Positions 1-8,417 of a stretch of DNA of 22,645 nt are shown here, piece after piece; the first letter of the stretch is position 1; every line of letters starts with the position of its first letter. Under the pieces are notes generated by a model. The model did not search any database. It was given only the letters and a program-made list of their open reading frames with translations, and was not told the origin of the DNA. The stretch is from Rhizophagus sp. LPA8_4_AMF (lineage: Eukaryota; Glomeromycota; Glomeromycetes; Glomerales; Glomeraceae), in contig JADRCO010001093.1 of NCBI GenBank assembly GCA_021464525.1, positions 1-22,645 on the forward strand, in the 5' to 3' direction. The position numbers were made by a program, and so were the translations under genes.

Positions 1-500
1 TTAATTATTGCCCATGGGCCGCCCATATAAGGTTATAACCTATGCACCTGTGACATAAATCGTAAGGTTATAACCTTTGATGATCACCCGAATGGGGTGA
101 GTTTTTAGATTAAATGAAAAAAAAAAAATAATTCCTGTATTCGGACTGTGCATGACGATATGTAACTTAAAAAAAAGATAATCTAATCAGATCTACATTA
201 AAAATTACTACAAAAAATATGGTTTATAATAATTTTCCGAAGAAAAATTCCGAAATTTTCGGAATTCCATGCAATCCGAAAGTAAATAATTTTACCCCTG
301 AGAATTACCCTTTTCTGTGGATTGTATATAGACGTTTATCTAATAAAAATAAATAGTATAAATAAATAGCACTTTTTAAACTGTGCGAACTACGATAAAA
401 TAAAAAAAAATTTCAGTATAAAGAATAATTTTACTTATATTTCTTTTTTATTTTAAATACAAAATCTATATTACTATAGCCATTATGCTAATATTTTTTT
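1..500. other. Non-genic AT-rich stretch with short palindromes
   Basis: I see no gene here. The stretch holds small dyads. GCCCATGGGC lies at 10-19. The 12-base palindrome AGGTTATAACCT occurs twice in the same context (TA before it), at 30-41 and 65-76, with start points 35 bases apart. A near-perfect hairpin of two 9-base arms, ATTCCGAAA and its complement around one base, lies at 247-265. No reading frame of note and no RNA gene was recognised. Confidence 0.5.
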
Positions 501-680
501 ATGGAATTTAGTGTTCCTGGTGTGCTTTGCCTGGGTGGAAGTGATCGTTATAAGGTACAGTATAGACTCACACGTTATAGCAAGAAAGTTATTGCTACAA
601 ACGGGAGCTCGAAAGTGTGTCTTTTCTATCAGACCGAAGATCAAGTTACAACATTATTAAAAGGGGGAATATATCGATAG
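501..680 (+). CDS. Small 59-residue open frame, unrecognised; possible gene or gene relic
   Basis: This ATG-started frame of 59 codons ends in TAG. It is less AT-biased than its surroundings and gives an amino-acid mix unlike random AT-rich DNA (Gly, Ser, Val, Thr, Arg present; contains YKVQYRLTRYSKKVIATNG). There is no membrane segment or signal peptide. I do not recognise a domain. Shortly downstream (about 690-780) another frame gives a protein-like run (SLKYWEDFVSYEKEAVPFF), so the area may be the remains of a longer gene rather than a real small protein. Chance is also possible at this length. Confidence 0.2.
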   Translation: MEFSVPGVLCLGGSDRYKVQYRLTRYSKKVIATNGSSKVCLFYQTEDQVTTLLKGGIYR

Positions 681-929
681 TTTATTACTAGGGAGGGCTT
701 TGGTCATTAAAATATTGGGAGGATTTTGTGTCATATGAGAAAGAGGCTGTCCCATTTTTTTTCACATGTTGCCTTGGACTTTAGAAAAAAAGAGTTACCG
801 CTTCATAGTGCTCGACCGCAATCAATATCACAAATAGGTACGTGTTTTTGGTATATTTGTGGAGTTTGAGTTTGGCACATCAATTGTTGATTGCTGTTAT
901 CAAAATCAGTAGTAACGATTAAATTACAA
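681..929. other. Stretch with weak coding traces only
   Basis: There is no supportable gene. A short protein-like run near 690-780 could belong to the same former gene as the small frame just upstream. The rest is unremarkable. Confidence 0.3.
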
Positions 930-1161
930 TGTTACAGCGATATCCAAAATAAACGGGACAATTGAAAATTTTTTGCCGAGAACTTGTCGGTTGTCGGGTT
1001 GTCGGGTCCAATCATTTTACAGAATAATCACGTGATATTATCAGTCTGAGTATACTTTATGAAATTTATTGGATAGCCGGAAACCCGGCAAGCCGACAAC
1101 CTGACAGATTCTCGGCAAAAAATTTTCAAGTGTCCCGTTTATTTTGGATATTGCTGTAACA
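930..1161. repeat. Foldback (inverted-repeat) element with arms of about 80 bases
   Basis: The left arm 930-1008 starts TGTTACAGCGATATCCAAAA. The right arm, about 1076-1161, is its near-complete reverse complement and ends in CTGTAACA. Both arms share the runs AATAAACGGGACA and GAAAATTTTTTGCCGAGAA plus several GTCGG/GTTGTCGG motifs. A loop of about 65 bases holds the palindrome ATCACGTGAT (1027-1036). No open frame is inside, so this looks like a non-autonomous foldback or MITE-type DNA element. I could not find a clean target-site duplication, so the superfamily stays open. Related but decayed sequence occurs near 12105 and 17035. Confidence 0.75.
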
Positions 1162-2387
1162 CTATTATCTTGGATTCATTTGTTGTCAATATCTAGTTAG
1201 CGTATGATCGTCAAATACCTTGATTATCCATTGTTCGAATTCTTATTCTTGATAATGCAAGTGATTCTGGAACAATATCGCTAGTTATACAAGATTTTCG
1301 CTATCATAGCAGAACAAGAAGTAGAGTAATACTATTGAACATCTTGGGTTGCGAAGTAAATCCTTCTTCGAAATAAGTAGAACCGTTAATCCAACATTAA
1401 AATAACAAAATTGCTAGCTCACCCGGATATTGTCTTATAACTAAATGTAGCTCTCGTGTATCATCATTACTTCACAATCAAAAAATCACATATTTAGGGA
1501 TCTTGTAGAGTAATATAATTGGGAGGGATATATAGGAGAATTATTCATGCACTGTTCTATTATGATCATAATATGGTTAAAAAATATTAGATTGCCTATG
1601 GACAACAGGAGAGCGATTTTGTCTTGTGTGTTGTTCCCTATTATTAAAAAATGGATCGCCAATGGTCAACGATAAACGCTATGGCGTATGAATGTATGAT
1701 ATCTAGGTGTATGAGAACTTTACTATACAAAGGTTAAGATACAAAATATGCAATCTGCATTTGCTTTATACTAGGAAAACTTTGATCCGTTATTTGATAC
1801 GAGCAATGATTTATATTTATTTTGTTAGAATAATGTTATAAGTGGACGATTATAGTTTATTTATATCATATATATGAACGAAATTAGTGTTGGCATCGCT
1901 TGCAGCACCGAGGTTAATAGTAATTATACAGTATCTTGCATTCTATACTACTTCGTTGACAGATAGATTGTTCTCTCCGCTTGTGGGACAATTTATGAAT
2001 AGAAAATACGATAATTTTGTTGTGCAATGAGATAGGGAAATAAAAAGGGTAAGGTCAACAGGCGGTCTTGCAAGAAAGCCAACTTAGAATTTAGATAGGC
2101 CTGATACCAAAAGTACCCCTTAACCATATACTGGTGAACTCTCTGTATTTATTCTTGTATGTTATATCACGCTACTAGTGTATTAATAAAAAAAATATTC
2201 GAATATAAACATTTTTTCAAACATTACAAGTTATAGCAATTTAGCAAACGATATATTCAATTTTTTTATTTTAGCAATACAGCATTTTTGTTATACAGCA
2301 AGATCATACATTAATACATTATTGAATAATTATTTTTCTATTCTTTAAAAAACCGTTTAACTTGATTTTAAACTACCATCTTGATAA
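1162..2387. other. Gene-free stretch
   Basis: Nothing firm is seen. Scattered frames of 25-50 codons with somewhat mixed composition occur (for example about 1877-2029 on the plus strand), but they have no start, no splice context and no motif. They are best taken as chance or as very old coding debris. Confidence 0.4.
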
Positions 2388-2760
2388 CTACGGTAAAATA
2401 ACACCTAAAAACCTCGCAAATTTTCTTTTGCGATCAGCAGGACTACATGTTTCATAAATCTTCAGTAAATCATATTGTTATAAAAAATCATCGACTTCTT
2501 TATCGGTCAAATTTACTAATTCGGAAATTGTCGTAGGATAGTTCATTGGGAGACCGCGATTTTTTGTGTTTGTCTACTTTGGGCAAAATTAATTTGTCGT
2601 GGAATAGAGCGTAATTCATCTAAAAGAAATTTTAGAAATTATTCAGTTCAAATAGAAATTAGATCTCCTTTGAAATAATATACATACGAAGCAGCAATGT
2701 ATCTCTCATTTCAATTTCGAGGTTGTTTAGTCTCGTGTTAAAGGTATTTAGCGTACTGTC
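2388..2760 (-). pseudogene. Broken coding relic, family not recognised
   Basis: On the minus strand, several neighbouring open pieces in different frames read like real protein. From high to low coordinate they are a coiled-coil-like piece (contains TRLNNLEIEMRD), a basic piece (contains ELRSIPRQINFAQSRQTQ) and a piece with a possible small helix-hairpin DNA-binding look (LVNLTDKEVDDFL, later SPADRKRKFARFLGV). Composition is richer in Arg, Asp, Thr and Ser than chance AT-rich translation. The reading frame is interrupted a few times, so it is a decayed copy. I cannot tell whether it came from a host gene or a mobile element. Confidence 0.45.
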
Positions 2761-2976
2761 AATGTTACTAGTCTTTGGTTTATTGAGGTTAATAAAGATG
2801 ACCTTGAAGTTGTTACTCTTGATAAAAATGGCATTGTGGAGAACTTTAATGTAAAAGAAGAATTCAGTATAGTTTCGTTTATAAATTCAAGAAACTTGAG
2901 AAGAGTGATAAGTATACTGATGAGTATACTGATGAGTGATGAGGTTCAGGATTATCAATTACATCATGCGATGTGA
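2752..2976 (+). pseudogene. Open exon-like fragment with a beta-strand-rich repeat look
   Basis: This plus-strand frame of 74 codons lacks a start and begins just after the end of the opposite-strand relic. It contains NVTSLWFIEVNKDDLEVVTL followed by DKNGIVENFNV. That resembles the strand-turn-strand pattern of a WD-type beta-propeller blade, but one weak blade is not enough to assign the family. A 12-base duplication (GTATACTGATGA twice, about 2914-2938) repeats the residues SILM. The frame ends at TGA inside GATGTGAGTAA, where GTGAGT would be a good splice donor, so it could be an internal exon. No complete gene can be built around it. Confidence 0.3.
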
Positions 2977-3419
2977 GTAATTGTGAGCTAAATTGTAACC
3001 ATAGGAATGTTATACTGCCTAAATATAATGGGCGACGTAAAAAAAGATTTCGCATGCAAATCATTTCTTCATATATTAATAACTTTTCCCAATTGTGTAT
3101 TCCAGATCATTAATGATATAACACTGCGTATCACCATTGTGGAGTATTTTTTACGGTATTGTACTATTAGTAATTACGCTCTTAAGATCTTATTTTTCGT
3201 ATACATTTTGCGTCTTACTACTCAACCACGCTTTTTATTCATTTCTATATACAGTAAGATCAATAAAGGGTCGTACACAGAACGGATTATATAACATGCT
3301 AGTCACTACATATGAATTCTTTCCCTCCAGACTAATCTAAGATTCCAATTTTTCAACACATGGTTAACGAAATTTCTCTAACTATCAATTACTTAAGACC
3401 ATCAATTTGTTAACGCAGA
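2977..3419. other. Gene-free AT-rich stretch
   Basis: Two overlapping plus-strand frames (3007-3294 and 3137-3340) are open, but they are rich in Phe, Ile, Leu and Tyr as expected by chance in AT-rich DNA and have no motif or start context. A plausible splice acceptor (TATTCCAG) ends at about 3105, which could belong with the fragment upstream. I do not call a gene. Confidence 0.35.
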
Positions 3420-4265
3420 GTGATAAAAACAATACCACATTAATAACTTGTGTATATATCTTGTGAAATTTTTTACTTGAAACAGCGTTTTCAAATGTAA
3501 TAGTCAATCGAAGACTAATTAACTTAAACCCGACATGATTATTGTTGTTAGATTTTTGATTAACCGGGAATTCTTCTTTCAGAATCCCTATTTTTGTCAT
3601 CGTTATTTGTTGATCACACTAGTCATTGTACATCTTCCTTATCAATAAAGTATGTGAAGCGTACTCCTTGGGTATAGTATGAGCCATTTTCTTTTGCATT
3701 ACGATATTAACTAAGAAATTCTTTATCGATAATCTCTTCACTGCGATTATATGAGTAATGTTGACAATCAACTCATATTTGGATTATTGTCGTATTCTTT
3801 TTATTTCGTTGAAATGTGGATTCTGTTAAGATTAAATGGCGAAACGCGTTCTATGAGAGAGGTAGAAACAAATGATTTTTGTAATCATTATCTATTTAAT
3901 ATCATCTTGTGAACGAAAACAGTCATAATAATTCTTTATCTATACCTATTTGTGAAACTGATTCTGTTCGCAATGTTTCCAAGTGCATTAGTCATTCGAA
4001 GAATATTACTTAGGATGACGATCAAAAAGGTACACTTGGGTTACTCAATTTCCAATATTCTGATTAATCGTGGGTGTCTCTATTTTATCGTTATTTACTA
4101 ATGATATAGTAATTATTGCACTTCTTCACCAATAAAGGTAGCATCGCGGAATGATCATTCTCTTTTGCATTGTGGGCTTGTGGCACTAACTAAAAACTTC
4201 CTTATCGATAACCTTGTCGATTGTGATTGTATATGTAATTATGATGTTCAATTTCTCCACACCAT
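3420..4265. repeat. Diverged direct duplication of about 360 bases
   Basis: Copy 1 (about 3420-3790) and copy 2 (about 3905-4265) run in the same direction and align along their length with an offset of 471-489 bases. Matching anchors include GTGAAA...TTTCAA/TTTCCAA...TTAGTC/GTCA with TCGAAGA, TCGTTATTT, CTTATCAATAAAG versus CTTCACCAATAAAG, CATTTTCTTTTGCATT versus CATTCTCTTTTGCATT, and TTTATCGATAA versus CTTATCGATAA. Divergence is high, so the duplication is old. On the minus strand copy 1 has a protein-like run (AKENGSYYTQGVRFTYFID) and copy 2 a decayed counterpart, suggesting a once-coding unit. No intact gene remains. Confidence 0.55.
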
Positions 4266-4565
4266 TAAATTATAACATGGTATTCTTCCCGTGATCAGAT
4301 AACACATTCCAATAATAAATTATTTTACTAATTATTCGTATATATTCATGTGTTGATGGTCTATTAGACATAGTATAATACATTTCGATTATTTTGATGT
4401 CAATCAATTAACTAAATATAGTAAAATATTTTGTCCATTAATTTGACGTGTATTTTAAGTGAAGAAAATAATAATAGTTCATTGTGGTCAAATTGATATA
4501 TCCTTCCTGTATCATCATTGCACTCGAGAGTAGGGATAGTTAGATATACTATATATATCATATTA
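4266..4565. other. Gene-free AT-rich stretch
   Basis: I see no gene and no clear repeat. The stretch lies between the diverged duplication and the target-site duplication of the hAT-type MITE. Confidence 0.4.
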
Positions 4566-4573
4566 GTCCCATC

Positions 4574-4900
4574 TAGAGATGTTAAGTGGTTTATTCTGAA
4601 CTGGTTTTAAACCAGTTTATGCTCAAACCGATATAGTTAGCTAAAACTAGTTAGTTTACTAGTTTGTAGTGGTTTAATAATTAAATGATAACACGTCATT
4701 TTAGAAAAAAATATTTCGGTTTAACAGTTAAACTTGTTGAAAGTAATTAAAAATATCCAAATTTATGCTCCAAATTAGGAAATTGATAGTCTTAACTAGG
4801 TCTTAAATCAGGGTTTTTAAACCTAGTTTCATCTAGTTCGAGACCTGAAACTGGTAGTTTAGAATATAAACCGAACTAGTTGAACCATTTAACATCCCAA
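4574..4900. mobile_element. hAT-type MITE, 327 bases, with 8-bp target-site duplication
   Basis: The ends form terminal inverted repeats: TAGAGATGTTAAGTGG on the left, and TTGGGATGTTAAATGG reading in from the right, 13 of 16 positions alike, followed by GGTTYA. The element is flanked by the identical octamer GTCCCATC at 4566-4573 and 4901-4908. An 8-bp duplication with ends of the form YARRGATG is typical of the hAT superfamily. The interior is full of degenerate sub-terminal motifs (AACTAGTT, AACTGGTT, AAACCAGTTT) and has no transposase frame, so it is non-autonomous. Confidence 0.85.
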
Positions 4901-4925
4901 GTCCCATCGATTACAAAAAATATTA

Positions 4926-5074
4926 TCATATATCATTGTGCCACTTGTTTGAAATCTTTTTTTGTTTATACGTATCACTAGTGTAATTAGATAGCAAGCG
5001 GTGTCATCATTATATCCCTTGTCTGAATCTTTTTTTCATTCATGTGGATCACTAGTGTAGTTAAATAGCAAGCA
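4926..5074. repeat. Two-copy tandem duplication, unit about 74 bases
   Basis: The segment from about 4942 (CACTTGTTTGAAATC...) to 5000 recurs at 5016-5074 (CCCTTGTCTGAATC...). Both copies carry ATCTTTTTTT, then ATCACTAGTGTA, then ATAGCAAGC. They differ at many positions, so this is not a recent slippage. It starts about 25 bases after the hAT-type MITE. No function is evident. Confidence 0.7.
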
Positions 5075-5437
5075 GAATATTTTTCGTATCAATTTGGTTA
5101 ATAACGTTTGCTAAAGTAGAACAATATACAGATTATACAATAATAGGACCACATACTTGAAATACCAATAGCGCATGGTAGTTTATTATACGGTTGACAT
5201 TTTAGTATATTCAACACTTTTACAGAGTAAATTTCATATCTACTAAATGATGTACTATATGTTAGTATACGAGATTAACAGATAAGAAAAAATAATGCTT
5301 GACTATAATTTCGTTTGGAATTAACGTTACCTGTTTATCTGTTAGTAGTTCATTATTGGTACCTTCAGGCATAAATTATGGAAAATTCTTTTTGCATCGC
5401 TACTTGCTAAAATAAAGTTGACAGCCTTGTGTCATTG
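5075..5437. other. 3' flank of the AAA ATPase gene, no gene seen
   Basis: AT-rich sequence lies downstream of the minus-strand AAA gene. AATAAAG at 5411-5417 is on the plus strand; on the minus strand no strong polyadenylation signal stands out. Nothing else is recognisable. Confidence 0.4.
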
Positions 5438-7459
5438 TCAGAAATTGTAAAGATTTCCCTCCCTATAACATACAGAGTCTGTTTCTAGGTAATCAAAACT
5501 AAATGCAGTTTTACTTAAAGTGTTGACGATTGCAGAGCACATAACAGTCTGCAACATTTTTATAGAACTCCTTATTACATGTATTGGAATAAAACTATCC
5601 GGAAATAGAAATTTTGTAGCGGTCGTAGCATCATTATTTTCATCCTTAATTTCCTTCTTTTCACCTTTAACATTCTCTTTCTTATCATTATTTTCATCCT
5701 TAATTTCCTTCTTTTCTCCTTTAACATTCTCTTTCTTATCATTATTTTCATCCTTAATTTTCTCTTTCTCATCTTTAACATTCTCTTTCTTATCATTATT
5801 TTCATCCTTAGTTTCCTCCTTCTCGCCTTTAACATCCACATCCTTTTTCTTATCCTTATTTTTATCCTTAACTTCTTCCGAGGTTGTTTCTTTCTTTTCC
5901 GTTAAATTAGCAGATGCTTCTTCAGAGTTTATATCTTTGTATTTTGCGACTAATTCATAAATCTTTTGTGGAATAAGTTCAATTTCACTGCGATATAAAA
6001 TCATGGTCATCATGACTTCACAAGGAGGTAATAATTTTTCAGGAATTTTTTCAAGAATATCTTGAGGAAATTCAGCTTCAGGATTTTCAACGACACTCTT
6101 ATACATTTTTTTAATTTGATAATGAGTGGAATAACCAAGATTAAGTTGCACGTCCATACGACCAGGACGAATACAAGCAGGATCAAGATGTTCAACATGA
6201 TTTGTTGTCATGATAATTATATTTCCTTCAGCTAAAATATGGCCATCCAAACATCCCAAGAAAGTTGATAAACTAAAGGCTGAAAATCTATCCACCTTAT
6301 CAACTTTATCATCTTTTGATTTATCATCACTTTTATTAGAAGATTCTACAACAGATGATGATGAGATTAATGAATTAGAATTTTTTGTACGTTTATGAAG
6401 AACTCTTGATTGGGTGTCAACATCTTCAAGTACAATAATTTGATTTTCTGGAACTTCACTAAATGCAGCACTTAATTCATTATCATTTTTAATGTTTTTA
6501 AGATTTAAATAATAAATATTCCGAGATAATTGTGAAGAAATAGCATTTATTAAACTAGTTTTCCCCGTTCCTGGTTTTCCATACAATAAAATACCACGTC
6601 TATAAGGCATTCCAATTCTCTCATAAAAACTTTTATCATTCACAAATGTTTCCAATTCTTTTTTCAATAAATTTTCTTGTGATTCATCTAACGCAATACT
6701 ATCTAACCCTCTAGCAGAAGATAATGTTTGAACATAATTCCAATAAGATTCATTTCGTTCGTATCTTGAACGTACTTTCATTTTTTTTTGAGTTTCTAAA
6801 TAAGATCTTGCAATTTCATTTAAAAATTCAGTTGTAGTATCAACACTTGTTTCATGTGGATTTTCAGCGGTTGTTAAATAAATTGAAGGTTTCAATTGTT
6901 GTTTACTTCTTAAAATTTGGTCATTATTATCATTATTCTCTTGTTCGGGATGTTCAGGAATTTGATATGTAACATGATATTTTTTTTCTTTATATTCGAT
7001 TGTAATTTGTTGATTTTTTTCTGGAAGAACATTAAAATTTGGAGGAGCGCAATCATCATCATCATCATTATCATAGATCGAATTTACAGTTTGAATAACA
7101 AATGAACCATCCTTTAATTTTTTTGTTTGTTGGGAAATTAACCAAGATAACGCTTCGTAAAATACACTTGGGTACGAGCAACCATATCTTCCTTCACTAT
7201 AATATTCAATTTGAATTGTAACATTTTTTTTATTTCCCCATGGAAGTCCTGTCGTAGTAATAAATTGAAACAATGCAGGAATTAAAGTGGAAATTCCGCA
7301 AGCTACAACACTCGTTATAAACATATCAACCGTGATGATTCCAGTCAAATATGATTCTAATTTTGGTGGGAGGTACGCCAAAAGAATTGTATTCAATTGC
7401 ACTTGAGTAAATAAATCAGTTAAAGGTCGAAAAGTTTCAGCGTAATCAACTTTAGCCAT
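5438..7459 (-). CDS. BCS1-like AAA ATPase with a repeat-bearing C-terminal region
   Basis: This intronless gene encodes 673 residues. A probable membrane helix at 41-68 is followed by a BCS1_N-like region to about 210. The AAA core then has a lead-in (ESYWNYVQTLSSARGLDSI, 237-255), Walker A GKPGTGKT at 294-301, Walker B IIVLEDVD at 341-348, sensor 1 around TTN 418-420 and the arginine-finger motif RPGR 431-434. All key ATPase residues are present. Between Walker B and sensor 1 lies a Ser/Asp/Lys-rich insert (about 352-392). Residues 544-610 are 3.7 units of an 18-residue repeat around KDENNDKKENV, and a unique 63-residue end follows. Yeast Bcs1 is an inner mitochondrial membrane ATPase that inserts the Rieske protein. 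This gene belongs to that broader family, which is expanded in some fungi, so its target and location are unknown. The ATG sits in a good context (CCAATCATGGCT) and no earlier in-frame start is evident. Most of the length is typical of the family; the tail is not. Confidence 0.92.
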   Translation of the reverse strand: MAKVDYAETFRPLTDLFTQVQLNTILLAYLPPKLESYLTGIITVDMFITSVVACGISTLIPALFQFITTTGLPWGNKKNVTIQIEYYSEGRYGCSYPSVFYEALSWLISQQTKKLKDGSFVIQTVNSIYDNDDDDDCAPPNFNVLPEKNQQITIEYKEKKYHVTYQIPEHPEQENNDNNDQILRSKQQLKPSIYLTTAENPHETSVDTTTEFLNEIARSYLETQKKMKVRSRYERNESYWNYVQTLSSARGLDSIALDESQENLLKKELETFVNDKSFYERIGMPYRRGILLYGKPGTGKTSLINAISSQLSRNIYYLNLKNIKNDNELSAAFSEVPENQIIVLEDVDTQSRVLHKRTKNSNSLISSSSVVESSNKSDDKSKDDKVDKVDRFSAFSLSTFLGCLDGHILAEGNIIIMTTNHVEHLDPACIRPGRMDVQLNLGYSTHYQIKKMYKSVVENPEAEFPQDILEKIPEKLLPPCEVMMTMILYRSEIELIPQKIYELVAKYKDINSEEASANLTEKKETTSEEVKDKNKDKKKDVDVKGEKEETKDENNDKKENVKDEKEKIKDENNDKKENVKGEKKEIKDENNDKKENVKGEKKEIKDENNDATTATKFLFPDSFIPIHVIRSSIKMLQTVMCSAIVNTLSKTAFSFDYLETDSVCYREGNLYNF
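5630..5830 (-). repeat. In-frame 54-bp minisatellite within the AAA gene
   Basis: Three full 54-base units and one 39-base partial unit encode residues 544-561, 562-579, 580-597 and 598-610 (consensus K-G/D-E-K-x-E-x, then KDENNDKKENV). The last two units are identical at protein level over the shared part, so expansion is probably recent. The unit length is a multiple of three, so copy-number change keeps the frame. The product is highly charged and likely disordered or a charged helix. Confidence 0.85.
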
Positions 7460-7647
7460 GATTGGTTTAATTTAAAAAAAAAAAGAAGAGAATTGGTAAT
7501 TGATGTAAAAAAATTTGAAAAAAAAATTGATTTAATATTACAAAAATTTATTTTTTTTTAAAAAAAAAAATGCGACAATATTATATGTATTTTAGATATT
7601 TTTATAAAATTACTCAATTCGAATGATTTAAAAATAGAGGATACTCG

Positions 7648-7655
7648 TTTATATA
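7648..7655 (-). promoter_or_regulatory. Possible TATA box of the AAA gene
   Basis: Read on the minus strand this is TATATAAA, about 190 bases before the ATG at 7457-7459, with T-rich and A-rich tracts between. Such motifs are frequent by chance in AT-rich DNA, so the call is weak. Confidence 0.3.
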
Positions 7656-8102
7656 GACAATTTTTTTTTAACCTTTCCGCAGTCCATCTTTCATTTTGAT
7701 TCATATGTACTTACGGCTTTTGAGAGTGGCGTATAACCCGTAGTAAAAAGTTTAAATTTATATTAAATGATAAATATGGTAAGTCTATTTATTTACCTTT
7801 CGTCTTGGCATCTTTGAAAATTGTGGCGGATTTTTTTTTTTGAACGTGTAACGTCCCGCGACACAATTACACAAATTGACCAATAGTAATTTTCGGCAAA
7901 ATAATTTATCCAGGTCGTACTTAGAAATGACTGAAATGTCATTATTTCCTTATGATTGCCTAAAATGGTTAAGCTTATAATTTTTTAGGAACGTTCTTTA
8001 AAACAATAATAAATTCCGATAATTCCGGAATTAAAGTAAAAACTTTGAATTGTTTCATTAATGTTTGACAAGCGGCCGAATAATTTCTTTTGATATATGA
8101 AA

Positions 8103-8121
8103 ATAACATACAGTATGTTAT
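8103..8121. repeat. Perfect 9+1+9 hairpin
   Basis: ATAACATAC and its exact reverse complement flank one base, and the flanks extend the dyad imperfectly (ATGA... and ...TCAT). It could be an operator-like dyad or a transposon scar. No gene link can be shown. Confidence 0.35.
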
Positions 8122-8417
8122 ATCATAAAACTTCCGACACTCCGAAATCAAACGCCCTTTTCTTAATCATGATTCTGGAGGGGTCTTTATTCTCGATATA
8201 ACATAGCGTTAGATATGATTTTCATTTCATAATTGAATAGTGAAATAATATTTTTATCATATAAACTTAATATACTAAAATTAAGAAACTTTGGAAACTT
8301 AGGCTTACAGAAGGGCATGGTCGCTATTATGTCAGTTTGACCATATTTGGAAAGTACATTCATTTCAATTGTGATTATTAACTAGGTAAAGAGATGGGAG
8401 CACAAAACACTAAATAG

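Larger units (their letters stand above)
7460..8417. other. 5' flank of the AAA gene and intergenic DNA
   Basis: A/T homopolymer runs lie at 7470-7570. A palindrome AATTCCGGAATT is at 8021-8032 and a hairpin of two 9-base arms is at 8103-8121. There is no supportable gene. Confidence 0.45.

Noticed and set aside
3007-3340. Two overlapping plus-strand frames of 95 and 67 codons
   Set aside because: Hydrophobic AT-driven composition, no start context and no motif. The frames compete with each other.
5520-5960. Plus-strand frame of 146 codons, Phe/Ser/Leu-repeat protein
   Set aside because: It is the antisense of the 54-bp repeat in the AAA ATPase gene. The repeat period keeps several frames open. 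The minus frame 5575-5841 is rejected for the same reason.
6010-7105. Short frames inside the AAA gene (6010-6198, 6210-6398, 6917-7105)
   Set aside because: They are shadows of the strongly supported AAA coding frame.
7838-7885. GC-richer word AACGTCCCGCGACACAAT as a possible transposon end
   Set aside because: No matching inverted end or target duplication was found within the window.
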